Notes under the pieces: generated by a model
Database searches by the model: none
The model's input: only the letters and a program-made list of their open reading frames with translations
Told to the model about the DNA's origin: nothing
Translations under genes and position numbers: made by a program
Assembly: GCA_036674765.1 (NCBI GenBank)
Contig: JARVKI010000005.1
Span: forward strand, 620,001-684,000
DNA: 64,000 bases
Reading direction: 5' to 3'
From: Seiridium cupressi
Taxonomy: Eukaryota > Ascomycota > Sordariomycetes > Amphisphaeriales > Sporocadaceae
Shown here: positions 35,534-47,539 of the stretch, piece after piece
Position numbering within the stretch: position 1 is the stretch's first letter
Layout: each line of letters begins with the position of its first letter

Positions 35534-36998
35534 ATTGACGAATGGGGAGGCGGATTTCTAGGAGTGATCCGTCTGATCTATTAAGTTGGGAAAGTCGGTC
35601 TGCGAGGAGGAAGATCAAGGGCTTGGTCCTGTATCTGAAGAGACTCAAGGACGGAGCTGGAGGGGTGTAAGTAGGAGAAGCTAAGCTAACAAACAGCTGG
35701 TTGTTGGCGCCCCCACCGAGTGAAAGGTATACGCAAAGTGCCCACGAAAGTTCTGTGGACGACGAAACTCAAAGGTGTTGTGAGTGATGTTCAGTAAATG
35801 AGGAGAGGATCAGGAGACGGGAAGGATGAGGCGTTTTGGTGCTACTTCTCACTCAGACCAAGCATGCAGCTCGCCTGGCCTGAGCTGGCCGTTGCTTTGC
35901 GAAAGGTCCGATTGAGTTGAGTTTGGCGGGTAGGTGTGACGCAGTGTACCCGTTTTTGGTGATTTTTCGCTGCACTCGCCAGCCTTATCGCTATCAAATG
36001 CGGGGAGCTTGCTCGAAAAAATGCAGCGGCCGAGCTCCAACACCCTTGCAGCCCTTGTGCCCCTCACTAACCATCTATTGCTCGAGTCGTGACATGCAAT
36101 CATGGTACGGTGACAATGTCCCTGAGTTTCCAGGGCAATGGGTCGGTGAAGAGGCATTGGCAGACATGATCCCGTCCGTCTTGCTATCACGTACGACACA
36201 AGTACCAAACTGTCGCGACACAGACCACAAAGAGCACTCGCTCACCCAAGGTTGCCCTGCAGCATTTACAGATTCGACGGCATGAAACTGGCTAACCTGC
36301 AGGCATGACCGAAGGGGTCCCCCACATGGGCATCCGCAACCCCCATCAGCGAGCCCTAATACGACTGGCAACCAATGACGAAATGGGAATTATGACGAAA
36401 ATTCGCGCATGGCCTCAAGTTAAATGGTGATCATATTGATATGTATCTAGAACGGCGAAGGACTTTATGTTCATAGTCATAAACGCTGGCCTGGAAATCC
36501 GGCACTCATGAGAGTCATGCCGGCTGCCTAGACACGCTTGATTTCTTGGAGCAGGCTTGGTTGGTTGCAACATGGTTTTGAGACAGGACTTTGAAGCTTG
36601 GCGATCCTACAAACGGCAAAGACGCTCAGGTTCTATCTGCTGTGTTCCGGGCTGTATTACGTTGTGACTTGTTGACGTTACCCCTGCCTGCTCTTTCATC
36701 TCATCACAAATTTCTACACTCAGGTCAACATTCGTTCCCCTAGGAAAGAAAGAAAGGAGCATTCCACGAATGCAACACCATTAGCAACTAGTACAATCAC
36801 TTATAAATATCGGGATCCGGGAACGCCAGGGCGGGCAAACTTCATGTCATATTGGCCGCCCTAAGGTAAATTGTGCAGTTGCTCCAGTTCGACAACAGAC
36901 CTCTAAACGCCGATGCTATAACCCCTTCATACCCGTTTCATGAAACGCCTTGCCATGCCCTGCTGAAATATGAACTCAAATGACCTAACGACGATATG
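35534..36998. other. PFK promoter region and downstream flank of NC2-beta
   Basis: 1.46 kb without a supportable gene. The part next to 35534 should hold the PFK promoter and 5' UTR. Open frames at 35849-36371 on both strands lack coding character. Confidence 0.5.
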
Positions 36999-38042
36999 CT
37001 AGGTGTGCCTTGCTGCCGCTTGAGCAAACTGCTCAGCCTGCAGTCGCTCCAATTCCTCGAGGGACATGCCGCTATCCTCGAATTTGTTCGTTCGCTGAAG
37101 CACTCACGTTAGTGTGGTCTCCTCTCTATGCCTGAGAGACCAGGGCCACTTACGATGTTCTTGATGACCTTCTGCGTCTCCTTGTGTTGTGCCGCTGCTT
37201 CGAGAACTGCCGGGACGTATTCCCCGAAACCCAACGTGTCTAGAGCCTTGGTAATGTGATCGCATGCGATGGTCTTCTTGGCTTCCTTCTCTGAGATTTC
37301 ATTTGCTTCCGATGAGATCAATGTGATAAATTCCACACAGCACTCAATAAGTAGGTCTCTGGCCTCTTTGGAGAAACTCAATCCAGTTGACGACGGGAGG
37401 ATTTCTGTGACAATCTTCTGGACGGTAGCTATAAGCAGTCAGCACCGCTCCCTCTGAAGTATGCTCTATGACGGCAACATACCTTTTGGAAGAGACAAAT
37501 CGTCATTGCCTTCGCCAAGAGTTAGCATATTGAGTTGTAACCAATCAATATTCAAGCCGTTTTTCCAGATGGTGAAAGAAATGAATTAACAAGAAAAAAA
37601 AGGAATCAAATGGGACTATCAACTTGATCCAGAATCCATCCTCGCCCAGTAGCGGTCTTGAGCGCCAGGTGGTGCCATCTCAGATAGGGAATATCAAAGA
37701 AAGTAGTTGGGATCTAGATATGAATCAAAGGACAAAGGAACTGATGACGGGTGCAGCGGTCTCGAAGGTGGTTGCTTTCGTGTAAGTGCTGCCCCTAAAG
37801 ATGATACCATCTGGCAAAACGTCTCGACAATAAGTACGAAAGAAGTGGCATTGATGCACAAGCTCCTGCGTTCCAGCAATTTTAGAGCTGCAACCGGGTA
37901 AGGCAGTCACACCCACTTGAAAATGCGATCGCAGCGCCCAGGTGCAATTTACCCAGGTCGCTGCCACTTCTTTTTCGCACATGGGGGGAGGAGTAAAGCG
38001 CGTAACATCAGTCGACTCACCTCCATACTCGTGGTCGGACAT
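36999..38042 (-). CDS. ncb2: NC2 complex subunit beta (Dr1/Ncb2), histone-fold transcription regulator
   Basis: Four exons: 38042-38021, 37509-37483, 37428-37154 and 37094-36999, giving 139 residues. The first exon is only 22 bp and is followed by a 511-bp intron, the longest in the window. NC2-beta pairs with NC2-alpha through a histone fold and binds TBP on promoters, blocking or redistributing preinitiation complexes. The short acidic start (MSDHEYGGNDDLSLPKATV) leads into the histone fold with EILPSSTGLSFSKEARDLL, then ECCVEFITLISSEANEISEKE and KTIACDHITKALDTLGFGEY. The C-terminal FEDSGMSLEELERLQAEQF matches the Dr1 tail. The length is typical of the family. Confidence 0.94.
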
Positions 38043-39144
38043 TTTGGGCGACAATAAGAGCAAGCACTCAGGATAAGTGGTTGTTAGTAGGCTAGGGGCA
38101 AAATTCCTATATTTTCGTCGCTTTTTTTCTGCTTGTCGGAAAGAACGGTTGACTGCTCTGGTGAGAGCGATGCAGTTGTGTGGTGCTGTGCAGATGTGGC
38201 CGAAGTCAATATAAAGTGAAGTCGAAATTCGCAAGTAGACCGACCCCAAGCGCGCATCTGCCAGTGGATCAACTGGAGTTTATGTATCCGTGAAGCTTAG
38301 CTGGAGTGCTCGACCCCTGCCTCTCTGCCTGGCACTAGCAGGCCACCTTTTGTGTGGCTGTGCCCGTTCAGGCTTGACTTTGTGGCGCACCAAATCGAGC
38401 TTCAAAACCTCAACTCCACTTGAAAATTCCAATCCCAAATTTTCTGCTTCCCTTCAACCACACCAACAATTCTCAAAACCAACCCACCAGTTCCAGACTT
38501 GCTGGCGCGTCTGATACTTTGGCCATGGCACGACTCGCACTATCACCCCTTCCCGAGGGCACACTTCCCCAGAATCTGCCATGGTCAAAATGACTGATAA
38601 CTGAGCCTATGGTAGGTCATCCATTCACACCCCACACCCTTTTTTCATGATGAACAAGTTGTCGCCCCAGTCTTACATGCCTCCGACAAGGGCAGAATGG
38701 TGATTGACACTTCGTTGCCAAACGAAATGATCTGACAGGATACCAATATCCAAACTCAATGGCAGTTGCCCTTGGAGAACGCATCGCTGACAAGCTTGCT
38801 CCAGTTACCGTCAACCAGGGATTTCCGTATGCGATTCCCCTCTCGATGCCTTCTATTCCGATCCACACAACCTCACTAGAATGATGCCTTTGTTTCAAGT
38901 ACTATCAAATTCCGAAACTACATGACGGAAACAAAATCGAAACCTGACCACGAAACCTTCGCCATGCTCAATAGTTGCGCATATAACAAGAATTGGTGCT
39001 GATCACAAACACAGGCCAAGCACAACAGATGGCAAACTAAAGTTTCCAGTTACTGCTGCGCTCGGAACTGTTCCCAGGAGGTAGGCCACGATTTTTTCCT
39101 TTATTTTTCTACTTGCTGCTTGTGATGACGAACTATATTCCATG
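38043..39144. other. Intergenic region
   Basis: NC2-beta promoter followed by the 3' flank of the SDR gene. Nothing else could be supported. Confidence 0.5.
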
Positions 39145-40208
39145 CTAAAACCGAATACCCATGTGGATATACATATAGAGACTTTTCATCTTTCGACTGA
39201 AGCTTTTCATATCTATTCTCCTTCTATGCAACCTCTTTTCTATAGCCTTTGCTGACTTGAGAAGACAGGTAACCTTGATACTGTACTTCTTCACTCTCCC
39301 TGGAAATTCTTCAATTCTGGCGCATTCCACCTGCGCCTCGGTTAGTATGCGTAAGTATTCGTCTTGATAAATTACGAACTTAAGATGTTTGCCATTGATC
39401 TCCTTGGTGGCACTCGCCACGAGATTGGCGATCACGGAACCGGGTTGTTCAGGCTTGAGCAAGCGGCCGCTCGTGTGCTCATCAATGAAGCTTGAGTGAT
39501 CCTTGGCTGCCATTGAGTCACCGCCGAGTTCTCTGATCTGTTGTTGCATGTCGGTATCAACCTTTCCAGGTGAAATAGCCACACTCGTGATATCCGGTTC
39601 TTCTACTGCCAGATGAGCGCAGAGGTGGTTGATCGCGGCTTTCGCAGTTCCGTATGCTCCCCAGGCAGTGTAGGCACCCTGTGATGCTCCAGATGACACG
39701 AATACGATGCGTCCTTGCGTCTTCCTCAGTTCCGGGATTGCAGCCTTGACCTACGTGGAATGTGAGCACTGAACGAGGTTGAGCTTGAGTACGGGACCAG
39801 ACATACCAGAGCAACTGCGCTGGTGACGTTGATGTCATAAGAACGATTCCATTCCTCAATATCCACATCAGCGATTTTAGATAGTGGCGTCAATACACCA
39901 TGATTAATGACGATACCATCAATGCTTCCAAACGCTTTGATCGCAGCTTGAATAATCCTTGGCGATGTCTGATGATTCGTGAGCCTTGGTGTCCCGTGGT
40001 GGGAGTCAAAGTTTTAACATACACTAAAATCAGCCAAATCGGCTGACAAATATTCAACATTCGCAGAATTCTGGCTTTTGATTTTCTGCAAGCCTTCTTC
40101 TGACCTAGCCACCAAGAAGACCTTGTGTGACGCTCGCAGCAACAACTGTGCTATAGCGAGGCCCAACCCACGGCTTGCGCCGGTCACAATGAATGCTTTA
40201 GATGACAT
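39145..40208 (-). CDS. Short-chain dehydrogenase/reductase (classical SDR)
   Basis: Three exons: 40208-40023, 39968-39807 and 39750-39145, giving 317 residues. The Rossmann nucleotide-binding motif VTGASRGLGLA lies at residues 8-18, the structural NHG (NAG-equivalent) in GIVINHGVLTP, the catalytic Ser in FVSSGASQG and the YxxxK pair in AYGTAKAAINH. It is therefore an NAD(P)(H)-dependent alcohol/ketone oxidoreductase, probably cytosolic. The substrate cannot be inferred. The protein is ~60 residues longer than most SDRs because of a Lys/Arg-rich C-terminal tail after FPGRVKKY. That tail may reflect an unrecognised final intron or a real extension. It shares a promoter with the FAD oxidoreductase on the other strand. 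Confidence 0.85.
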
Positions 40209-40731
40209 TCTACGGTCTGATCGGGATGAAAGATCTATCGTAAGCGCCTCTGGGGCAAGGGGAATGGGACGAAGATGCTGTCGTAATAAATAAGTCTTGG
40301 GCGGAAAGAGTGTTGTGACTTTTGCAGAGAAAATGACCGGCAGAAATCCGAACCACAGTACGTTACGAAGGTGAAAAGCTTGTGGGTAACGAGTACATCT
40401 TATCACCGCTGTTCGCACAAGGTATGGCGGGGCTATGAGGGGCAACTTGCATTGGTATGGCGTAATACCTTATATAGGAGAGCACGACTTGCCTTTGGAT
40501 CTCTATCCTGACATCTTGTATAACAGGCATGCGAAGCCAGTTCCGACTTATTCCAATAGTCCCAAAATTGAGTTGTGTATTCTCTACTGATACAATTATT
40601 GATCACTAGCTTGAATGTCAAGTTTGCGCTTTCAGCATAATCACTTCAGGCTTGCTTGAGTTCAATGCATATAACCCAGTAACCTCTCTGATATCATCCA
40701 GAACAATCACTGTCAAACAACTTTGTCTAGC
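40209..40731. promoter_or_regulatory. Shared 523-bp divergent promoter
   Basis: The start codons of the SDR (-) and FAD oxidoreductase (+) lie 523 bp apart with no gene between. Co-regulation is an inference from this arrangement. No specific operator was identified. Confidence 0.45.
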
Positions 40732-42044
40732 ATGGCGTCGACAGTCGTGTTAGGTGCTGGCATAATTGGCGTCTCAACCGCCTATTACCTTTCCAAACAC
40801 CAGCCTCCGTCTTCCATTCACCTCGTAGAACCCTCGCCGGAGCTCTTTGCATCAGCCTCTGGCTACGCAGGTGGCTTCCTAGCCAAGGACTGGTTCTCGG
40901 CTGCATCCGCTTCGCTGGGCGCCCTGAGTTTCGAGGAGCATCAGAAGCTCGCCGCAAAGGAAGACGGTGCGAGCAAGTGGGGCTACGCGAAGAGTACGTC
41001 CATCAATCTGAGCCCGGCGACGAATGGTCGGAGGAAGGTCGATGTTTGGTGTCGCGAAGGCGCGAGCAGAGGCGAAGCCGCCACCGGGGAAAGGAAGAGT
41101 GGCGCTATACCGCCTTGGCTGTGGAGAGAGGAAGGAGATGCAATGGAGGTCATTAGTGAGGAGGGTACGGTTGCGCAGGTGTAAGCAGAGTCATCTTTCT
41201 CGCTTTGACACAGTGTAGCTTGCCAATGACGGACTCGTACTGATGCAAGCGTTACAGTGATTCTCTGCGGCTCTCGCAGTTTCTGCTACAGAAATGTATT
41301 GATGCCGGGGTACATCTACACCATCCGGCCAAGGCGATATCTGCTGGCACAGATATGCGGAACGAAATATCCAGCGTGCGCATAGCAGACACCACATCAA
41401 GCACAGAGACAGATGTGCCGTGCACGACCATTGTCATCACAGCTGGTCCTTGGTCACCACCTGTGTTTAAGACACTCTTCCCGAAATCCACAATTGGGCT
41501 CCCGATATCGAGTCTGGCAGGACACTCCCTCGTTGTCAGGTCACCACGCTGGGCCAAAGACCACGAAGTTCATGGTTGCCACTCTATTTTCATGACGGGC
41601 GAGACGGGCTCCTCCCCGGAGATCTTCTCGAGAGCAGGCGAGCAAATCTATGTCTGTGGATTAAATTTAGCGACTGAGCCGCTGCCGCCACTAGCAACAG
41701 AGTCCAGAGCACACATGTCCAAGCCAGCCCTCGAGAGGCTGAGGGCAACGGCGAGGGAATTCCTAGGTCAGGGTAAGGAAGAAGATGACCTCGAAGTAGT
41801 CAGAGAAGGGCTATGTTTTCGGCCGACAACGAATAGTGGATTACCTGTCATAAGCAGGATACCGGACGACGTCCTGGGTGAGAGAGTGACCACACGACCT
41901 GGCAGCGAAGGGGGTGTTTACTTGGCTGCTGGTCATGGGCCTTGGGGTATCAGTCAGAGCTTAGGGACTGGAATGGTCTTGGCTGAGATGGTACAGGGAA
42001 GGGAGCTGAGTGCTGACGTTTCGAGGTTGGGCTTGGATGTCTGA
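40732..42044 (+). CDS. FAD-dependent oxidoreductase, D-amino-acid-oxidase (DAO) superfamily
   Basis: Two exons (40732-41180 and 41258-42044) encode 411 residues. The ADP-binding motif VVLGAGIIGVSTAYYLS is at the extreme N-terminus. The acidic residue binding the ribose (HLVEP) follows. Substrate-domain features are TIVITAGPWSP and GLCFRPTTNSGLPVIS. The C-terminal FAD motif YLAAGHGPWGISQSLGTG closes the fold. Members oxidise secondary amines or amino acids (sarcosine-, proline- or D-amino-acid-oxidase-like) and produce H2O2. The exact substrate is unknown. No clear C-terminal SKL peroxisomal signal is present (it ends LGLDV). It is divergent to the SDR. Confidence 0.9.
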
Positions 42045-43532
42045 TGAACCGAGAGGAGGGTATGTACCTTCTCGAAATCATCACAATCACATTGGGAGAT
42101 ATAGCCACTACATGCAATTATGTCTCTGCCGAGATCCACCCGTTGAAGTGATTGGGGCTTGCGGCCCCAGATTTTGAACTGGTACAATATTATGATTACC
42201 TTGACGGGTTTACACTGGCATTCCACTGCCTCATAAGTACAGTTTGTGTAGCTGTGATTCACCAATAGCGCTTAAAGATCACCGTGTCATCGTGTCTAAG
42301 GCCGAGCCCTATATCCGGGTACCTAGCGCGAGCCCGGGAGTCCGTATCCCTCGACCGATAGTGGTTGCTCACTAGTTGGGTCTCGTGATACGGGTAACAC
42401 TCAATACCTATATTAGTTCGTAGGCCTATGTGGGATTGTGTGCATGCCTACATGTATGTACATTGGGCGCTGTTTAGTTGACAGCAAGGCATGGAGTCCG
42501 GAAGGCGCCGATAAACTCAATCAACATGACAAATGAGAGCTGTGAAAGCTGCGAGGTCTACGGATGCAGGCTGCAAGACGAGCTGCGTTTCAGATGGATG
42601 ACTCGGAAGCTAATCCCATCCAGCATAGTAAGCTCTTGCTTGTGGGTTGTGCATGTGTACGTGTACAATCGTGCTGCAGATTTGGGCGCCCACGAGGCAA
42701 TTGGCTCGACAACCCGGCGTGAATTAAGGTTGGCCGGTTCGCAGCGGGTTCGCAGCGCTGAGCAGAGTGACTGCATTAGCAGGAACTTTACCGTGCCGTC
42801 AAGCCCGAAGCGCGCAGTCTCTGGGAACAATCGGTCCTGAGACCTAGGGGGAGATTTACTTTGAGGCTGTCTCTCCTTTTCGAGTTTTAGCGAGGATTTC
42901 TTCAGTGAGAAGAAACAACATTGTAAACAATTTTCCCAGGCATGGAAGAAGTTTATGTCATAGTGCACACGCAGTTTCAAAAGCCATGCTGTGAAATGCT
43001 GCTGCCGGCTATGGCTGGCAGGGCTTGATATTGCGATGTGCGGATCTGCAAGGGGCTACCTTGCCGCTGGGAATGATTGTCGCAAGGGTTAAAGCTGGAT
43101 AAAGGGTTGCAGCCGGATTACATCACTATTGCAGATGAATGGCCCCAGCCCTGTCAAAGCTGTCAAGTTTATTGAATTTCCTAGACGCTACTGGCTAATG
43201 TCCGCTGCCTGATCCGATCCTTGTTAAAAAAAATCTTGGAATACTCGTGATAAAGGCAGCATGGCGCTGAATGGCACTTAATGGCGGTCATATTGCTGAC
43301 GAACGCACGAAAGTATGGTGAGTATTGGTTGATTGTATTGAATTGAATGCAAAGCAAATTGGTATCTTTCCTCCTGTACGCCTCCAACATGTCGGAACTA
43401 AAATTACAAGATAAAGTTTTGTTGTAGTATAACCAAGTGTCCGTCTTTGCAGACATGCCTTCTCTTACAATCCCTTTCCCCCAAAGTAAATAAAAACGTG
43501 TGCGTCGTGACGTGATGAAAGTGAGCCGAGCT
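42045..43532. other. Intergenic region of about 1.5 kb
   Basis: 3' flanks of two convergent genes. Open frames here, including a 143-codon one antisense at 43181-43612, are not supported as genes. Confidence 0.5.
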
Positions 43533-44165
43533 CTATCCAGCGAGCTCGAGGGGATTGACTTCGAAATGTTTTGTTTGCTCGTCCTCGCCAGTCTCATCGA
43601 GACCGAACACAATGCCGCGGCGTTTCCACTCCCCTCGTTTAACGTATGCCTCCAGTGGACTCATGGTCTCTTTCAGGGGCCTCCTTTGACTCAATGTGGA
43701 TGATGATGAGTCTGTCCGAGGTACTGTATGTCTCCTCATTTCGTTGTCGTCTGTGGTGGCCAACCCAGGCGGTACTGATTGCCAGTCTTTTAATGGCCAT
43801 TGGACGTTTTGGTCGTATACATATGTCCTCCTCCGTTTGTCTTGGTTGAAGTAGTACTCCAGCGGCGATTCCAAGTTGTCGTAATCGGCGTTGGATTGAT
43901 GTTCGTGGTTTTGGTGTTCCTCTTCTTCTTCTTCGTCCTCCTGGATAACCGGAGACGTGTTGAATGATAGTGGTGGATGCAGCGATAGTGGGTCGTATGA
44001 ACGTGACTTTGATTGTGACGATAATGTCGACGAAGACGTCGATATGGAACTTGTGGTGCTCATACTTCTGGAATGTTTAACGTAACCATGATCGTTGATG
44101 ATTACTGTGATAGGCTTGTCTCTCAAGCTGACTTTGGACTTCTTGTGAAAGAGTGTAGGTGCCAT
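43533..44165 (-). CDS. Low-complexity protein of unknown function, 210 residues
   Basis: Single exon from ATG 44165 to the stop at 43533. The N-terminus is basic (FHKKSKVSLRDKP). It is followed by a Ser/Thr run (STTSSISTSSSTLSSQSKS), an acidic Glu run (EDEEEEEEH) and a conserved-looking C-terminal part with SPLEYYFNQDKRRRTYVYD and PLEAYVKRGEWKRRGI. No signal peptide, membrane segment or recognised domain is seen. The Arg/Lys/Trp-rich C-terminal segment looks constrained, which supports a real gene. The function is unknown. Confidence 0.6.
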   Translation of the reverse strand: MAPTLFHKKSKVSLRDKPITVIINDHGYVKHSRSMSTTSSISTSSSTLSSQSKSRSYDPLSLHPPLSFNTSPVIQEDEEEEEEHQNHEHQSNADYDNLESPLEYYFNQDKRRRTYVYDQNVQWPLKDWQSVPPGLATTDDNEMRRHTVPRTDSSSSTLSQRRPLKETMSPLEAYVKRGEWKRRGIVFGLDETGEDEQTKHFEVNPLELAG

Positions 44166-47127
44166 GATGGCTCTAAATAGTGCACACTGCACTCAATTCC
44201 AGGGTCCCAGGAAAGTGGGTGCCGTGTAATATTTGTATCACCAGTAGGTGATATGTGAGGCTTGCTCGTACGAAGTGGAGAAGACAGGCCAAGGCTTCCT
44301 GGTTCAAGACAATAGCTGGAAAAGAAATTTAATGGATGGGGAGTTTCTAGAAGGCAACAGGGCCGGGGCTGCATTAATATCAACGAAGATTCGATCGTTC
44401 CTGAAGATCCGCCAAAAGCAAGATATATCACATAGTACGGGTGAGTCGGTGCCTTGCAGGATTCAACTTTGCGCTTGCATAGAGCAAAAGCTTAATGCAG
44501 CCAGAAAGAGGAGACTTGATTACACGGCAGGGGGTTCCGATCACCCCACGAACGCATGCGTCATACTACTCTGTGAGCCACACGAGCCGGGCAGAGGCAC
44601 AACTCTAAGTCGTCGACGACAATGTCACCGGCCTGTCAAGCAGCAAGACTTACTGTGGTAGTGTCTCAGCGCCAAGGCCGGAACGTTGGCTGATGGTGTG
44701 CAGCGAGGGTGCCAAGTGGGTATTGGTGCACAAAAATCCCTTAGGAGCGCCCGACAGTACGGCTGGCACCAAGCTTTCCCCAGCCCAACTCAGCTCGTGA
44801 TTGGCTCGTGAAGATTTTGCTGGGTGCCTCGGAGAGGGGCGGAGGGGTGGGCTCGGCGTTCGTGATGCGATACGGTGAGCGAGTCACCACAGAAAATATG
44901 ACAGTGTGGGCGGTGTTAAACCTCCGGACACGCAAGGTCGGAAGGCCTTGGGCAGGCAGTACACGGGAGGCAAAGAGCATTGCGTATGATACCATGGCTG
45001 TGGTTGATCGCGCAGATCCGAGATCGCGATAGTGGGGTGTTGATCAGCTTCCAAGTCCATTCCAGGGCATTCTGTCTCTCCCAAGGCTGAGCTGTGGGAG
45101 GGAGACCTAACGGCTGGTGAAACATCCAATCCCCGCATCACTAAAAACAGAAAGATCAGATGTTTGCATGATGCATCAGTCTCCCCATGAAACACAGAAT
45201 AACATCATCCAAATTCTGCTGCGAACCGACAGTGGTCCGAACTCAAGGTTGAATACGCGTTCGACTACACGCACATGCAGAGTGCGGGCGTGCCGTAAGC
45301 GAACGTGCAGCTGCCCAGCTTCTCGGCCGACAGGGGTAGTAATTCTTGGTCATCGCGCTTCAGCCGGAGTCGAGGTCATGGGGACGCAAGAATTTCTTTT
45401 TCGGCTATTCTTCAGCTCGACCCCCTGCAGAATGGCAGGGCAAGGCAAGACTACCTGATCAGGGCCGTTGCAACTTGCAAGCTGTCCGTCACCGGCCAAA
45501 TTCTTCGGGCATCTGGAGCCGGCAAATTACTAAATAGTTGCAGCCGCCCACTTGTCTCCCATGCTGATTGGAGCTGGGTGCCATTCTGACGCTACGACTG
45601 GCTGGCTGCTCGTTCAAGAATTACTACAAACCGGGCACTGCTCGTGTCGTCGGCATGTTACATTTGCCTCTGTCAGCTGAGAACCAAAACTCAATCGTTC
45701 GTGGAAAGCGCAGAGCCACCTCGAGAAAGATCTCGATTGTTTGCGTCGGCACAAAGCTTCGGGAGACCAGTCAGCCGGCAGCCCGGGTAGAGGCTCGTCG
45801 GTGTTACTGATGCCCGATGAGGTGAGATCTAATAAAAGGAGAAAAGAAAATTCAAGGTTCAAGTATGTAGTTTGGGCTCTAGCAACGCGGCAGCTACCTT
45901 AGTTTGGACACTGACATGATAGGTACCTAGGTAGTGACAATTGACTGCTCTCCACTGCGCCTGTTAGCCAGTCGCATTCGTTCGAGCTGTAATATTCCAT
46001 AGGTACCTATGGTCTGGCCATATTGCACTACCCGAAGGCACCGACCGATCTTTTGCACCGGATCCTCAACTGGGATATGTAACCGGACCAGACTTGCATC
46101 ACTTCAGCAGGCTAGTCCACATGGCATATGAACGGTATGCATGCACTATGGCGTGACCTCACCGCATAGTGGATTGTTCAAGACATCGACGGTACCAACT
46201 CAGGAGTGCAGTAGGTCCAAGTTAAATCGTGCCTAAGTAGGATACGTTGATAATTCTGCGTGAGCCTTGTTGGACCTCACCAACAGTTTCATCTCAAGAC
46301 ACGGTTTGGGGGGAAGACATCGATTAAGCTTCCCGTGTAACAGAAAAAGTTAGCGGTGAAGGGATTCGCATCGTCTATTAACAGCAAACACGTGGATTGA
46401 ACCCCTATCCCTCGAAATTTGAGTTCATGAGAGAAACATCCACAAGCGGTATGAGTTGTCGTTCATAGACAGAGTAGGACAGGTGTCAGAAAATGACATG
46501 ATAATTCGTCCACGGAATGGCGGCGTCCGTGAATACGAAATGCTGATAAATATAAAAGATTTTGCACAGGTTCGAGATGCGTGAAACCTAACTTGGCTTG
46601 ATGAGAGATGCTCGAATCAGGCTCGCGCCCGCGTCAATGCTAGACGCTGCATCTTAGCACTAGCTTTATCATCTCCAGGCACACGGAGCAACCCATGGCT
46701 CAGTCCAGACCCGAGATCGATGATCTTCATTGTCCTGCCGTTGAGAGAATTAAACCTGACGTAGATTCATGATCCAGCACTTTCCGGTGGCCTGTTTCAT
46801 CAAGCAGCCCGTCGCCCATCCTGCAAGGCTTAGTGCTGCAGATTCGGCCCAGACCGCTCAGATCGTTCCCGAGTGGACAGACGTGGCATTCGGCGCCTTG
46901 TTAAACAACGCACCGAAACAATCTGCGACTTGAAGATAACGCCGGCATGATGTTTCTGATCTTGTTCCAGGATGTCAGAGCCCAAACCCTCGTAACTTGT
47001 CTCCTTGATGTCGACAAGATGACGATGGTGGTCCATAGATGATCCATAGACGATGGCACGACTACAGGTCGTCATGGACACCCGGCTCAAACTGGTGCTC
47101 AAATTTCTGTCTTGCGTTGCCAATCAA
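44166..47127. other. Intergenic region of about 3 kb
   Basis: No gene could be supported. It contains AGGTACCTA-type palindromes, including a 16-bp perfect one at 45997-46012 and a 10-bp one near 45920. A minus-strand frame with an internal ATG at 47075 (81 codons to 46830) lies ~50 bp past COX16 and is probably 3' UTR. Confidence 0.4.
45997..46012. repeat. 16-bp perfect palindrome CCATAGGTACCTATGG
   Basis: Both strands read the same. Related TAGGTACCTA sequence occurs ~75 bp upstream, and GGTAGGTAGGTAC occurs at 17934. The function is unknown; it could be a symmetric protein-binding site or a relic. Confidence 0.6.
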
Positions 47128-47539
47128 TCATAGGACTCCATCATTCTCCCCGGGCAACCGCTTCACACGCTTCTGCTCCCAATCGTCTAGATCTTTTGCA
47201 GCCAGTCTCTGGAGAAAGAATTGACATGGTCAGTCCCTGCAACTATACGTCGTCAACGTACGACAAACTCACATAGTATTCGTCCTTCATATTGACCTTG
47301 CGTCCGGCCCTTCCAACACCTAGTTCCTCCTCTTTGGTCATCTGCCTAACTCTTCGATCGTGCTTCTCGTATCGTACAGCAGCAGCTGGGGTGAGGACAA
47401 AGGAGCCGGCGACGATGACGGACATGAACGGTAGCCCAAAGAGTAAAAAGGGGCGTTTGGCCATTGCAGTGCGGTATTTGGCTGCGAAGGTGCCTGCGTC
47501 GGCGGCGCTGCGAAACTTCTTGTTCTGAAAGACACCCAT
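47128..47539 (-). CDS. cox16: Cytochrome c oxidase assembly protein COX16
   Basis: Two exons (47539-47273 and 47208-47128) encode 115 residues. COX16 is a small inner-mitochondrial-membrane protein needed to assemble cytochrome oxidase (Cox1/Cox2 modules). The N-terminal matrix part is basic (FQNKKFRSAADAG, AAKYRTAMAKRP). One membrane helix follows (FLLFGLPFMSVIVAGSFVLT), then the intermembrane-space part with RYEKHDRRVRQMTKEEE. The family C-terminus, DEYYRLAAKDLDDWEQKRV, is completed across the splice junction. Length and order fit the family. It is divergent to the Mec1/ATR gene. Confidence 0.95.

Noticed and set aside
44248..44661. 137-codon frame upstream of the low-complexity protein gene
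   Set aside because: Starts at GTG, has no ATG near its start and no domain. Probably promoter DNA of the minus-strand gene.
46381..46420. T-arm-like GGGGTTCAATCC on the minus strand
   Set aside because: No acceptor stem, D-arm or anticodon arm could be built around it, so it is not a tRNA.
46830..47123. Minus-strand frame just past COX16
   Set aside because: The track start is TTG. The internal ATG frame (81 codons) fits COX16 3' UTR equally well.
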